Origin: JAXGPX01 sp040766745
Lineage (GTDB): Bacteria > Bacillota > Sulfobacillia > Fermentithermobacillales > Fermentithermobacillaceae
DNA length: 64,000 nt
Assembly (NCBI GenBank): GCA_040766745.1
Contig: JAXGPX010000001.1
Span: 639,737 to 703,736, forward strand
Reading direction: 5' to 3'
Of this stretch, positions 1 through 8,254 are shown piece by piece; position 1 is the stretch's first letter; the number at the start of each line of letters is the position of its first letter. The notes beneath the pieces were generated by a model. That model did no database searches. It saw nothing but the letters and a program-made list of their open reading frames with translations, and had not been told where the DNA came from. The position numbers and the translations under genes were made by a program.

Positions 1-219
1 CCAACTAACCGCTTCATAAACCGGTTCAGGCTTCATGACCATCCCAGGGCCTCCGCCGTATGGATAATCATCTACGGTCCTGTGGGCATCTCTTGCGAAA
101 TCTCTGGGGTTGACAAGGTTTACTGTCAGCAATCCCTGGTCCTGGGCTCGCTTAAGTATGCTCGTTTCCAGCACAGATGAGAACATCTCGGGAAATAGGG
201 TAAGTATATATACTCTCAA
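1..219 (-). CDS. trmD: tRNA (guanine-N1)-methyltransferase TrmD, N-terminal part (cut by window edge)
   Basis: Reading the minus strand from a TTG at 217-219 gives a TrmD N-terminus: a LTLFPEMF start followed by the SAM-site segment VDDYPYGGGPGMVMKPEP. The family methylates G37 at N1 in tRNAs to prevent frameshifting. The gene runs off the left edge, so only about 73 codons are visible. A GGGAGG ribosome site about 8 nt upstream supports the TTG start. The start lies only 3 nt after the stop of the YlqD gene, so the two are co-transcribed. In most Bacillota rimM separates ylqD from trmD; it is absent here. Confidence 0.93.
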   Translation of the reverse strand, partial: MRVYILTLFPEMFSSVLETSILKRAQDQGLLTVNLVNPRDFARDAHRTVDDYPYGGGPGMVMKPEPVYEAVSW

Positions 220-222
220 TAC

Positions 223-687
223 TCAGCCCTCCCGGGGCTCAACAGCTCCCTCATCATCTACCCGCCTGTCTTGCTTGTGCAAATTCAAAGATAGGGTAAC
301 GTTGTCTCCTTCTCTGATTGCCACAACCTTGCCATCTTCCAGTATAACTTCGCAGGATAATACATCAGGCCAAATGTCTCCTACCTTGATGTCATAGAAT
401 CCCTGAATCTGCCCCCGGGCAATCTCTTGCCCGTCTTTGAGCCTGGCAATGTCTTTAAGATTTCCTAGAAGGCTTTCTTTACGTTCCAGAAGTTCCTGCC
501 TGTGTTTTCCCAGTTGGGAAATGTCACCGCTCCTGGTCGGTACGTTTCTCAAAGACTCTTCAAGCCTTGAAATCTCTCCTTCCAGTTCCTTCAAAGCTTT
601 CTGGGCCTCAATCGCAAGCTGAGAACGCAGCTCAGGGGTAACACGGGACTTGACTGTAACAGCCCTGGAAATCAACACCTGGTACAC
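223..687 (-). CDS. ylqD: YlqD family protein
   Basis: 154 residues. The N-terminus has a short VTVKSRVT segment, then a charged coiled-coil stretch (about residues 25-80), then a C-terminal beta-rich part with QGFYDIKVGDIW and an EDGKVVAIREG-like end. This matches YlqD of Bacillus in plan and in position between khpA and trmD. Molecular function is not established for the family. The neighbours (rpsP, khpA, trmD) place it in a translation operon. The protein ends right at the trmD start. It is not RimM: no PRC-barrel type sequence is seen. Assignment rests on motif resemblance and synteny. Confidence 0.8.
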   Translation of the reverse strand: MYQVLISRAVTVKSRVTPELRSQLAIEAQKALKELEGEISRLEESLRNVPTRSGDISQLGKHRQELLERKESLLGNLKDIARLKDGQEIARGQIQGFYDIKVGDIWPDVLSCEVILEDGKVVAIREGDNVTLSLNLHKQDRRVDDEGAVEPREG

Positions 688-724
688 CGCCTCATATTAT
701 TCATCTATCAAGAATCGTACAAAC

Positions 725-958
725 TTACTCCAGAATCTCAACTGTGGCTCGTTTTCCTTCCTTAGCCGCAGCAGCTTGAACGAGGGCCCTTACCGCATGA
801 ATCACACGGCCTTTCTTACCGATGACTTTTCCCATATCTTCAGGCGCAACTCTAAGTTCGAAAACAACTGCCCTCTCGCCTTCCACCTCATTAACCTCCA
901 CCTGATCAGGGTTATCAACGATAGATCTAGCGATAAACGTAACAAGATCCCGCAACAT
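725..958 (-). CDS. khpA: KH-domain RNA-binding protein KhpA (YlqC)
   Basis: 77 residues, the usual length of KhpA. It is one KH domain with the GKKGRVIHAVRALV helix-loop motif (residues about 48-61) that contacts RNA. The family acts with KhpB/EloR as a small RNA chaperone affecting translation and cell elongation. The gene sits directly after rpsP, as in most Bacillota, separated by 17 nt, and is followed by ylqD. Family and order agree, so the call is firm; RNA targets cannot be read from sequence. Confidence 0.92.
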   Translation of the reverse strand: MLRDLVTFIARSIVDNPDQVEVNEVEGERAVVFELRVAPEDMGKVIGKKGRVIHAVRALVQAAAAKEGKRATVEILE

Positions 959-975
959 ACGCGCCCTCCTCGAAA

Positions 976-1263
976 CTAGTTATTCCCCTGGCTACCCTTA
1001 CCTCGGGTCGTCTGCCACTTTTCAATGACTCCTGCCCGGTTGAGAATGGTCCTGGCTGTTGGTGTAGGAACAGCTCCCCGCTCCAACCATAGCATAGCCT
1101 TCTCTTCGTGCACTTTAAAGGTTGCAGGATCCGTAGTGGGATCGTAATACCCAATTTCCTCAATGGGCCTTCCGTCACGCTGAATCCTCGAATCTGCAAC
1201 CACTATCCTGTACGAAGGGCTTTTCTTAGCACCCATTCTCTTTAGTCGAATCTTTACTGCCAA
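976..1263 (-). CDS. rpsP: 30S ribosomal protein S16
   Basis: 95 residues with the S16 N-terminus VKIRLKRMGAKKSPSYRIVV and the conserved block that follows (DSRIQRDGRPIEEIGYYDP). S16 binds 16S rRNA in the body of the small subunit and assists assembly. An AAGGAGATG-type ribosome site lies just upstream of the start. It lies between ffh and khpA in the standard ffh-rpsP-khpA order. Nothing unusual is seen. Confidence 0.97.
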   Translation of the reverse strand: MAVKIRLKRMGAKKSPSYRIVVADSRIQRDGRPIEEIGYYDPTTDPATFKVHEEKAMLWLERGAVPTPTARTILNRAGVIEKWQTTRGKGSQGNN

Positions 1264-1307
1264 CTTACCACATCTCCTTTCCCTTTTGGCCTAAATGCCT
1301 TTTGCAA

Positions 1308-2627
1308 TCAGAAGAGACGGAATCTCCCCATCTTTTCCGGACTACTCATCTGGAACAACATTTTCCTCGCCTGAAAGAACTGCTTTAGGAGTCTATTGAC
1401 CTCTTGGACCGAAGTTCCGCTCCCTCTTGCTATCCGGCGCTTCCTGGAACCGTCTATTACATCTGGCCGCCGCCTCTCAGCTGGCGTCATAGAGTAAATT
1501 ATTGCTTCAACCCTTGCCCACTCTTTAGGGTCAAGGTCTACGTCAACAGGTGCTCTTGACAGGCCTGGAATCATTCTCATTATGTCTCCGAAAGAGCCCA
1601 TTTTCTTAACCTCTTTCATTTGATCCATAAAGTCTTCAAGGGTAAACTCTTTGCGGCGAATCTTCTTTTCCATCTCAGCAGCTTTGCTTTCGTCAAAAGC
1701 TGACTCTGCCTTCTCAATAAGGGTTAAGACATCGCCCATTCCGAGAATTCGCGAAGCCATCCGGTCCGGATGGAACACTTGGAAATCCTGAAGTTTTTCA
1801 CCTAGGGACACAAACTTGATTGGCTTTCCTGTGACCCTGGCAATAGAAAGGGCGGCTCCCCCCCTGGCATCTGAATCCATCTTAGTGATGACTACTCCGG
1901 TAACATCTATGATTTCATCGAATACCTCGGCGACCTTGCACGCCTCTTGGCCTGTCATGGCATCAACCACGAGAAGCCTTTCCCGCGGCAAAGTTGCCTC
2001 TCTAATCCTTTTGGCTTCTCTCATCATCTCATCGTCTACCTGAAGCCTTCCGGCAGTGTCAAGGATTACTATGTCATGAGCAGACGCTACTGCTTTCTCC
2101 AAGCCTTTCTTTGCTATGACTTCAGGCGGGGTCTTATCGCTTAAGGTGAAAAATGAAACCCCGGCTGCCTCAGCAAGAATCTCCAGCTGCCTTTGTGCCG
2201 CAGGCCTGTAAACGTCGCAAGAAACAAGCATTACTCTCCTACCGTTTTTCCTAAGGTGAAGAGCCAGTTTCCCGGCAGTTGTAGTCTTTCCCGAACCCTG
2301 AAGCCCATAGAGGGCAATAACGGCCGGAGGAGAACCTGAAACATCCAGCGGGTATGTTTTGCCCCCCAGAAGCCCTATCATCTCTTGATTGACTATCTTA
2401 ATCACTTGTTGAGCAGGAGTAAGGCTTTCAAGCACTTCTGAATCGAGGCATCTTCCCTTCACAACCGATGTAAACTCTTTGACTACCTTGAAGTTCACAT
2501 CGGCTTCAAGAAGTGCAAGGCGTACCTCTCTCAGGCTTTCATCTACATCTCTTTCTGAAAGTCTTCCTTTTCCCCTTAGCTTCTTGAAAGTATCAGCAAG
2601 ACGCGAAGCAAGGTTCTCAAATGCCAT
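1308..2627 (-). CDS. ffh: Signal recognition particle protein Ffh (SRP54)
   Basis: About 439 residues. An N domain is followed by a G domain with the P-loop GLQGSGKTT, DTAGRLQVD (G3) and TKMDSDARGG (G4 region), then a methionine-rich M domain ending in a helix-turn-helix RNA-binding segment (GSRKRRIARGSG). Ffh binds 4.5S RNA and emerging signal peptides, and docks with FtsY for membrane targeting. An in-frame ATG four codons upstream exists, but the ATG at 2627 has a GGGGGTGA ribosome site 8 nt away and gives the usual MAFENL start. It overlaps the end of ylxM by about 11 nt, indicating coupled translation. Confidence 0.97.
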   Translation of the reverse strand: MAFENLASRLADTFKKLRGKGRLSERDVDESLREVRLALLEADVNFKVVKEFTSVVKGRCLDSEVLESLTPAQQVIKIVNQEMIGLLGGKTYPLDVSGSPPAVIALYGLQGSGKTTTAGKLALHLRKNGRRVMLVSCDVYRPAAQRQLEILAEAAGVSFFTLSDKTPPEVIAKKGLEKAVASAHDIVILDTAGRLQVDDEMMREAKRIREATLPRERLLVVDAMTGQEACKVAEVFDEIIDVTGVVITKMDSDARGGAALSIARVTGKPIKFVSLGEKLQDFQVFHPDRMASRILGMGDVLTLIEKAESAFDESKAAEMEKKIRRKEFTLEDFMDQMKEVKKMGSFGDIMRMIPGLSRAPVDVDLDPKEWARVEAIIYSMTPAERRRPDVIDGSRKRRIARGSGTSVQEVNRLLKQFFQARKMLFQMSSPEKMGRFRLF

Positions 2628-3003
2628 CTTTAGTCTCACCCCCTGCCCCTTTTTCTTGTAGAACCCTCATAGCACGGTCTCTGTAATCGCTCCAGTTTGA
2701 AGCGTCCATGTTTCTAACGAGGTCAAGCACTTGTTCAAACAGGCCTTCCATTCGCGCCAACCTATCCTTGAAACCAAGCTTTCCTTCGTACGAAAGAAGT
2801 GCCTTTACACACCGCCTTACTGCATCGTCACACCCTTGCCTCGAAATACCCAGACGCTCAGCCATTTCAGAAAGGGACAGATCTTCGTCAAACTTCAAAT
2901 GAGCCACTTCCCGTTGCCTTGGCGGAAGCAGGCCCTCATATAAATCTCGAAGAACCGCTATTTCGTGAATATCTTCAGGCGATGAATAAGACTTCTTTTC
3001 CAT
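2617..3003 (-). CDS. ylxM: YlxM family HTH protein (SRP-associated)
   Basis: 128 residues, mostly a sigma-70 region-4-like helix-turn-helix: LPPRQREVAHLKFDEDLSLSEMAERLGISRQGCDDAVRRC at about residues 26-65. The family is always found next to ffh/ftsY and is thought to help or regulate the SRP pathway. A GAGGGT ribosome site precedes the ATG. The 3' end overlaps ffh. A good promoter and a 12-bp palindrome lie upstream (3021-3076), so this gene appears to head a ylxM-ffh-rpsP-khpA-ylqD-trmD transcript. Confidence 0.9.
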   Translation of the reverse strand: MEKKSYSSPEDIHEIAVLRDLYEGLLPPRQREVAHLKFDEDLSLSEMAERLGISRQGCDDAVRRCVKALLSYEGKLGFKDRLARMEGLFEQVLDLVRNMDASNWSDYRDRAMRVLQEKGAGGETKDGI

Positions 3004-3020
3004 AACGACCCTCGCTGTCT

Positions 3021-3032
3021 AGGTGATCACCT
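3021..3032. repeat. 12-bp perfect palindrome AGGTGATCACCT in the ylxM leader
   Basis: Self-complementary 12-mer lying between the predicted -10 (3047-3052) and the ylxM start codon at 3003, i.e. about +8 to +20 of the predicted transcript. Its position is suitable for an operator. No regulator can be named from sequence. Confidence 0.5.
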
Positions 3033-3046
3033 TTACACACCAAGTG

Positions 3047-3076
3047 ATTTTACACCAGGTCAGCAGGCAAGGTCAA
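3047..3076 (-). promoter_or_regulatory. Predicted sigma-A promoter for ylxM-ffh operon
   Basis: On the minus strand, -35 TTGACC (3071-3076) and -10 TAAAAT (3047-3052) are separated by 18 bp. The site lies 44 nt upstream of ylxM, in the 85-bp gap after ftsY. Both boxes are close to consensus, and this is the only good candidate in the gap. Confidence 0.6.
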
Positions 3077-3088
3077 TACTTAGGCCAC

Positions 3089-4012
3089 TCACAATTGGCC
3101 GTCCACCCCAAATAGGCTGAAAGCGAAATGCGTTGGGTCGAAATCCTTTAGGTCATCTGCCCCTTCTCCCACACCAACCAGCTTAACGGGAATTCCTAGC
3201 TCGCTGGCTATAGCTGCCGCTATGCCACCTTTTGAGGAGCCGTCCAGTTTGGTTATGCATATTCCGGTAACACCTGCCTCGCCCGCAAAAACCTTGGCCT
3301 GGGCCAGCCCGTTTTGCCCGGTAGTTCCATCAATCACAAGTATTACTTCATGAGGGGCTCCAGGAATCTCCCTGGAAATGACCCGGATAATCTTCTTAAG
3401 TTCTTCCATTAGGTTCTTCTTTGTGTGCAGCCTTCCTGCTGTATCGACTAAGACCAAATCTGCTTTGCGTGCAATGGCTGCTCGTGTTGCGTCAAAAGCA
3501 ACGGCTCCCGGATCTGAGCCTTGTTGGTGGCTAATAAGATCAGCGCCTGTCCGCTTCGCCCAGACAGCCAGTTGATCATCGGCTGCTGCCCTGAATGTAT
3601 CTGCTGCTGCCAATATCACTTTCTTGCCCTGGTCTGCCCACCTCTTAGCAAGCTTAGCAATCGTCGTGGTCTTGCCTGAACCGTTTACTCCTACCATGAC
3701 GTAAACTGTAGGGCCATCATTGGAAACTCTGAGAGGCTCGTCTACTGCAAGGAATATTTCTGCTACCTTCTTTGCCATTATCCGGTACAAATCTTCTTCG
3801 GTCTTGACCGGCTGCTTCCGGCTTTCTTCACGCAGGGTCTCAATAAGCCCTGAAGTGGCCTTGACACCAACATCTGCTTGAATAAGAACAGCTTCCAAAT
3901 CATCCAGGAACTCATCAGTAAGCACACCTGGCTGGAAGATAGTTTGAATTTTGCTTCTAAGGTTGTCTGATGTTTTTGCCAGTCCTTCTTTTAGTCTTTG
4001 AAAAAGGCTCAT
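3089..4012 (-). CDS. ftsY: SRP receptor GTPase FtsY
   Basis: About 307 residues. The N domain is followed by the SRP-GTPase G domain: P-loop GVNGSGKTTT (around residue 110), DTFRAAA, DTAGRLHTK, TKLDGSSKGG and a closing DFDP. It lacks the long acidic N-terminal extension, as is usual in Gram-positive FtsY. It docks ribosome-Ffh complexes at the membrane. The ATG at 4012 is preferred over one two codons upstream because an AAGGGGAT ribosome site lies about 6 nt upstream. It follows smc by about 40 nt, the standard smc-ftsY arrangement. Confidence 0.97.
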   Translation of the reverse strand: MSLFQRLKEGLAKTSDNLRSKIQTIFQPGVLTDEFLDDLEAVLIQADVGVKATSGLIETLREESRKQPVKTEEDLYRIMAKKVAEIFLAVDEPLRVSNDGPTVYVMVGVNGSGKTTTIAKLAKRWADQGKKVILAAADTFRAAADDQLAVWAKRTGADLISHQQGSDPGAVAFDATRAAIARKADLVLVDTAGRLHTKKNLMEELKKIIRVISREIPGAPHEVILVIDGTTGQNGLAQAKVFAGEAGVTGICITKLDGSSKGGIAAAIASELGIPVKLVGVGEGADDLKDFDPTHFAFSLFGVDGQL

Positions 4013-4052
4013 CTGCAATCCCCTTTCGTCTCAGCCAGATAGGCCGGATTTT

Positions 4053-7000
4053 CTACTGATTTTCTAGGCGCATACTGAAAATTTTTGATACGCCAGGCTC
4101 TTCCATGGTGACTCCGTATATTATATCTGCTACCTCCATTGTAGACTCCTGGTGGGTTATTACAACAAACTGGGTGTTTTGCGAGTATTTCTTCAAGAAC
4201 CGGGCAAACCTCACCACGTTGGCCTCATCAAGTGAAGAATCTACCTCATCAAGCACCATAACCGGAGAAGGCTTTACCGAAAGTATGGCAAAGATAAGTG
4301 CTATGCCACATAAAGACCTTTCGCCTCCTGACAGAAGGTTGAACTGCTTCTGCCTTCTTCCGGGAGGCTCGGCAATGACTTCTACTCCCAGAGTATCTTC
4401 TACAATGTTGAGTTTCCCCCGGCCACCGCCGAAAAGGTCTCTAAAGATTTGCTGGAAACTCTCGTCAACCTTGTGGAAAGTCTCAAGAAACCGCTTCTGA
4501 ATTTCTTCTTCGATCAACTCCTTGGCCCGGCCAAGTTCCTCAATTGCATTTTCAACGTCGGCCTTCTCATTGTGAATGTGTTCAATTCGCTCTGAGAGTT
4601 CAGTGTAGTCTTTTTCTGCCTTGAGGTTCACAGTGCCCAGCAGCCGTATGGCAGACTCAATTTCGTCTATCTGGTTTAGAGCTTCCTGACGGTTCATCCT
4701 CGAATGTTCATATTCCCCGGGGTCTTCTATGCCGTACTTAGACAAAATCAGCCGCCTGGTATCTGAAAGTGATTTCTCAAGGGTTTCAAGTTCTACTTTT
4801 CCATCAGCGATTTTCAGCTCCAAAGCAGCCCTTTCCCTGTTCCCGGATTCTATTTCACTCAATCTCCGGTTCAGGGCATTCCTCAGTGACTCAAGCTTGT
4901 CCTCAAGATCTAAAATCTCAATTCTGACAGCGCCCATTCTGCCGTCTAAAGACGAAATTGACTCTTTCAGGGAAGACTCCTCCAAGATTAAATCGTCTCT
5001 CAGCGCCTCCAGCCTGGCTAGCTCTTTTCGCTCTTCATCAAGGCTTTTCTGAGTGGAAGTCCGTTCTCCTTTGAGGCTCTCAAGTTGCCTGATAATAGAC
5101 GCCAGCCGCCGTTCTACTTCTTCCTTCTCACGGCTTAGTTCTGCAATCCTGTCTGTATAACTCTGTTCTGTACTCAGGCACTCACGGATCTGGTTCTCGT
5201 ATCCTATGAGTTCCTTTTCTTTGCATGAAACTTCCTCTGAAATATCCTTTTCCTGGCCGGCTATTTGTTCAATCCGGCCGAGTAGATCTTGCTCTGCTAT
5301 TCTTAGAGGCTCAATCTTCACCTTGTTCTCTTGTATTGCACTTACTGATGACTCAATGGATTTTTCCAGGTCAAAAATCCTGTTCTTCAACCCGGATATC
5401 TGTGTCTTTAACAAGAGAGCATCCTCTTTTGCCCTGGCAAGGCCTTCGGCCAGTTCTGCAACTTCCTCCTGCAAATTCCTGGCGCGAGCCTGCTTGCCCC
5501 TTACTTCAGCACTCTTTTCTTTAATTTGGGAAGCAAGCATCTGAAGTTCTTGCTTTCTCAAGAAAATGGCTTCATGCCTGGGAGCCTCGCCTCCGGTCAT
5601 TGCTCCTCCAGGCTCAATGTTCTCACCGCCCAAAGTAACAACTCGTGTAGCCCAGGAAGACTCTTTCATAAAAGACAGTGCGTCGTCTACAGTGTCTGCC
5701 AGGATAACCCTGCCGAATAGATACTCAGCACAGGCTTTTAGATTCTCAGGATACTGGATCACTGATATCAACGGCCGTACTCCCTTAACTTTCGATAGAG
5801 CTTGTACAGCCCTGGGGGGGCAACCTCGCGGCTTAAGCAAGTCAAGAGGCAAAAATGTGCATCTTCCGCCTTTCTGGCCTTTCAAATAGGCTATTGCAAG
5901 TTTTGCTGCTTCTTCGTCAGTGACCACTACGTTCTCAGCTGCACCCCCGACTGCTGCAGAAAGGGCTTGTACATACTTCCGTTCGCAAGAGAACAGTTCG
6001 CCTACTGCACCTACGATCCCATTGAGAGCTCCTTGCGCTTTTGCAGTAAGGATTGTCCTTGGGCCTTTCCCATAACCTTCAAAAGACCTCTCCATTTCTT
6101 CTAACAGCCTCTTTCTGGCTCCGGCCCGGGACAGTTGCCCTTCAAGGGTTTGAACCGCTGAACTAACCTGGCTAAGGGCAAGTTTAGTATCTTTAACCTT
6201 CTGTTCAAGGGAGTTACACGTATCTTTGGCTTGTTCTTCGGCCAGACAGGCTTTGGACAGGCCCTTATTACTTTCAGTAACGTCTTTTCGCAATCTTGCT
6301 AGATTTTCATCAAGAGTAAGAATCTTGCTGCTTATCTCGATAGATTCCCGTTTCTTTCCCTCGAGCTCCCGCCGCAGGCTATCCCTTGTCCTCTGGAGCT
6401 GAGTGAGTTTACCGGTTAGGGACACCATGCCAGCCCGGATGTGGATAACTTTTTCGCCCAGGGCTTTCCACGAAGCCTCAAAAGCCTGCCTCTCTTCTTC
6501 AGCAGCACCCAGGGCCCCTAGGGACGCATCGTACTTCTCTGAGACGCCCTTGCGCTCCTGAGCCAGCGCCGCCTCCTGGCTAAGCATGGCTTCTAAATCC
6601 CTTTCAAGTACATGCCCCCGGACAGTTCTTGCCTCTACTTCTCTGGATACCAGAGCCAATTTACCCCTAACCGCATCCCTTTGCTTTTCCAGGGACAAAA
6701 GGCGCGCAGCCAGAGACTCTCTTTCATTCACGTATGATTTCAGTGAGGTTTCTGTGCCTCTTAGTTCCTCTTCGGCCGAGCCCAAACCGGACTTGAGGTT
6801 CTCTGTGTTCGAAGATAACTCCTGTATTTCCTCGGCATACCTCTGGAGGCGACGGCCAAGGTTCTGCAAACGCCGCCATTCCTCTCTTTCCTGGTGCAGC
6901 CACATGGCCAGTTCAAAATCGTTTCTTTGATTCACCAGTCTGTGGTATTTTGCTGCTACCTCCCAGTCTGAATACAGGGAACCCTTACGAGCCTCAAGCT

Positions 7001-7571
7001 CTGCCAGCAGGTCATTGAGCCGGACTATATCCCTGGCGGCAACAGACAGTTTGTCCTCTACATCTTTTTTGCTTAACCTGTACTTTGAAACACCTGATGC
7101 CTCTTCAATCCAAACACGCCTATCTTCAGGCTTTCCGCCTGCCAGTTCTTGAATGGTGCCTTGCCCAATGACTACATAACCTGTATGAGACAAGCCTGTC
7201 CCCAGCAAACTCTCGTATACGTCCTTCCACCTGCAGACCTTGTTATTAATTCGGTATTCACCGGAACCGTCACGGGTGAAACGCCTCATTATCTCGCGCT
7301 CGCCTTCGTCAAGAACACCGTCAACAAGCAATCTTACTTCAGCCATACCCATTGCTTTACGTCTCTGAGTGCCGGTAAAAACAAGCTCCTCCAATTTGTT
7401 GCACCGAAGAAACCTGGCGTTTTGTTCTCCTAGAACCCATCTTAATGCATCTGCAAGATTGGACTTACCGCACCCATTAGGCCCTACTACGGCAGTGACA
7501 CCGGTTCCAAGGGCTACTTCTGTGCGATCACAAAAAGACTTAAACCCGTGAATAGTAATTTTCCTTAGCAA
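4053..7571 (-). CDS. smc: Chromosome partition protein SMC
   Basis: About 1172 residues with full SMC architecture. The N-terminal head has Walker A VVGPNGCGKSNLADALRWVLGEQ. Two long coiled coils flank a hinge around residues 500-680 with the glycine-rich AMTGGEAP segment, and the C-terminal head carries the LSGGERSL signature and Walker B VMVLDEVDSSLDE. SMC dimers with ScpAB condense and segregate chromosomes. A TTG at 7571 (MLRKITIHGFKSF) is preferred over an upstream ATG at 7607 because AGGAGG lies 10 nt before it. In Bacilli rnc directly precedes smc; here a regulator gene on the opposite strand is inserted between them. Confidence 0.96.
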   Translation of the reverse strand: MLRKITIHGFKSFCDRTEVALGTGVTAVVGPNGCGKSNLADALRWVLGEQNARFLRCNKLEELVFTGTQRRKAMGMAEVRLLVDGVLDEGEREIMRRFTRDGSGEYRINNKVCRWKDVYESLLGTGLSHTGYVVIGQGTIQELAGGKPEDRRVWIEEASGVSKYRLSKKDVEDKLSVAARDIVRLNDLLAELEARKGSLYSDWEVAAKYHRLVNQRNDFELAMWLHQEREEWRRLQNLGRRLQRYAEEIQELSSNTENLKSGLGSAEEELRGTETSLKSYVNERESLAARLLSLEKQRDAVRGKLALVSREVEARTVRGHVLERDLEAMLSQEAALAQERKGVSEKYDASLGALGAAEEERQAFEASWKALGEKVIHIRAGMVSLTGKLTQLQRTRDSLRRELEGKKRESIEISSKILTLDENLARLRKDVTESNKGLSKACLAEEQAKDTCNSLEQKVKDTKLALSQVSSAVQTLEGQLSRAGARKRLLEEMERSFEGYGKGPRTILTAKAQGALNGIVGAVGELFSCERKYVQALSAAVGGAAENVVVTDEEAAKLAIAYLKGQKGGRCTFLPLDLLKPRGCPPRAVQALSKVKGVRPLISVIQYPENLKACAEYLFGRVILADTVDDALSFMKESSWATRVVTLGGENIEPGGAMTGGEAPRHEAIFLRKQELQMLASQIKEKSAEVRGKQARARNLQEEVAELAEGLARAKEDALLLKTQISGLKNRIFDLEKSIESSVSAIQENKVKIEPLRIAEQDLLGRIEQIAGQEKDISEEVSCKEKELIGYENQIRECLSTEQSYTDRIAELSREKEEVERRLASIIRQLESLKGERTSTQKSLDEERKELARLEALRDDLILEESSLKESISSLDGRMGAVRIEILDLEDKLESLRNALNRRLSEIESGNRERAALELKIADGKVELETLEKSLSDTRRLILSKYGIEDPGEYEHSRMNRQEALNQIDEIESAIRLLGTVNLKAEKDYTELSERIEHIHNEKADVENAIEELGRAKELIEEEIQKRFLETFHKVDESFQQIFRDLFGGGRGKLNIVEDTLGVEVIAEPPGRRQKQFNLLSGGERSLCGIALIFAILSVKPSPVMVLDEVDSSLDEANVVRFARFLKKYSQNTQFVVITHQESTMEVADIIYGVTMEEPGVSKIFSMRLENQ

Positions 7572-7657
7572 TAGAGCAAAGCCTCCTGACACTGTTTGTG
7601 TATGCAAATTTATATATTCTATGTAAAGGATTATTCACTCGTTGCTATAAGGTAATT

Positions 7658-8254
7658 ATGTTACCGAAACTACCTGGGAGTGAATTTCTCTTGTCTAAAA
7701 TAGATCAAATGGCCCATCTTGTTCTGGCTAACCCCAATATAACAGCTAGGGAACTTGCAGGAAAGCTTGGCTACGCGGAGCCAAAGTCAATCTACTATTG
7801 GCTTGACAAGGCAGGTTTCAGGGGAATGAAGGATTTCAGAAGGGCGGTTCTCTCTAGGTCTTTCCCGATTCCTACAGAACCGTCTCCTGAGGTTAAGGAT
7901 TCACACAGGCTACCTCCAATACCGTTATATACGGCCAATGACAGCCTGGAACGTTTAGACGTGGATCAATACCTAAAAAGCCGCCTTGGGGCCCGTGCTT
8001 TTGCAGTACTGATTTCGAAGAATGAATTTGGCGGCATGGCTACGCCTGGAGATTTACTTGTCATAGACCCTGATGGCTCCTTCTCCCAGGGCGATTTGGC
8101 CCTTGCAAACCTCGATGGCAAACCTTGCATCGTTAGGGTATATTACCTGCCTAATAAGTCGCCGATTTACGTAGATATCTCAGACATTCACCGTGTGTTA
8201 TTGCCTGACTTTATCAACGGAAAAGTTGCCTTTGTTGTTAGGCACTCTATCTGA
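7658..8254 (+). CDS. LexA/S24-like HTH regulator lacking catalytic residues
   Basis: 198 residues from the ATG at 7658 (AAGGTAATT ribosome site). Residues about 15-60 form a helix-turn-helix (ITARELAGKLGYAEPKSIYYWL). The C-terminal half resembles the S24/LexA dimerisation and peptidase fold: GDLLVIDPDGSFSQGDLALANLDG followed by an IVRVYYLP strand. The serine expected just before that first GD is not present (the local sequence is EFGGMATPGD), and the lysine of the dyad is replaced by Arg in IVRVYY. I therefore infer a non-cleavable DNA-binding regulator. It is divergent from smc and its last 57 bp overlap the 3' end of rnc on the other strand. Target genes are unknown. Confidence 0.7.
   Translation: MLPKLPGSEFLLSKIDQMAHLVLANPNITARELAGKLGYAEPKSIYYWLDKAGFRGMKDFRRAVLSRSFPIPTEPSPEVKDSHRLPPIPLYTANDSLERLDVDQYLKSRLGARAFAVLISKNEFGGMATPGDLLVIDPDGSFSQGDLALANLDGKPCIVRVYYLPNKSPIYVDISDIHRVLLPDFINGKVAFVVRHSI

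Noticed and set aside
223..687. RimM
   Set aside because: The sequence has the YlqD coiled coil and VGDIW region, not the RimM domains.
927..1199. 90-codon minus-strand frame inside rpsP
   Set aside because: Shadow of rpsP in another frame; composition is not protein-like.
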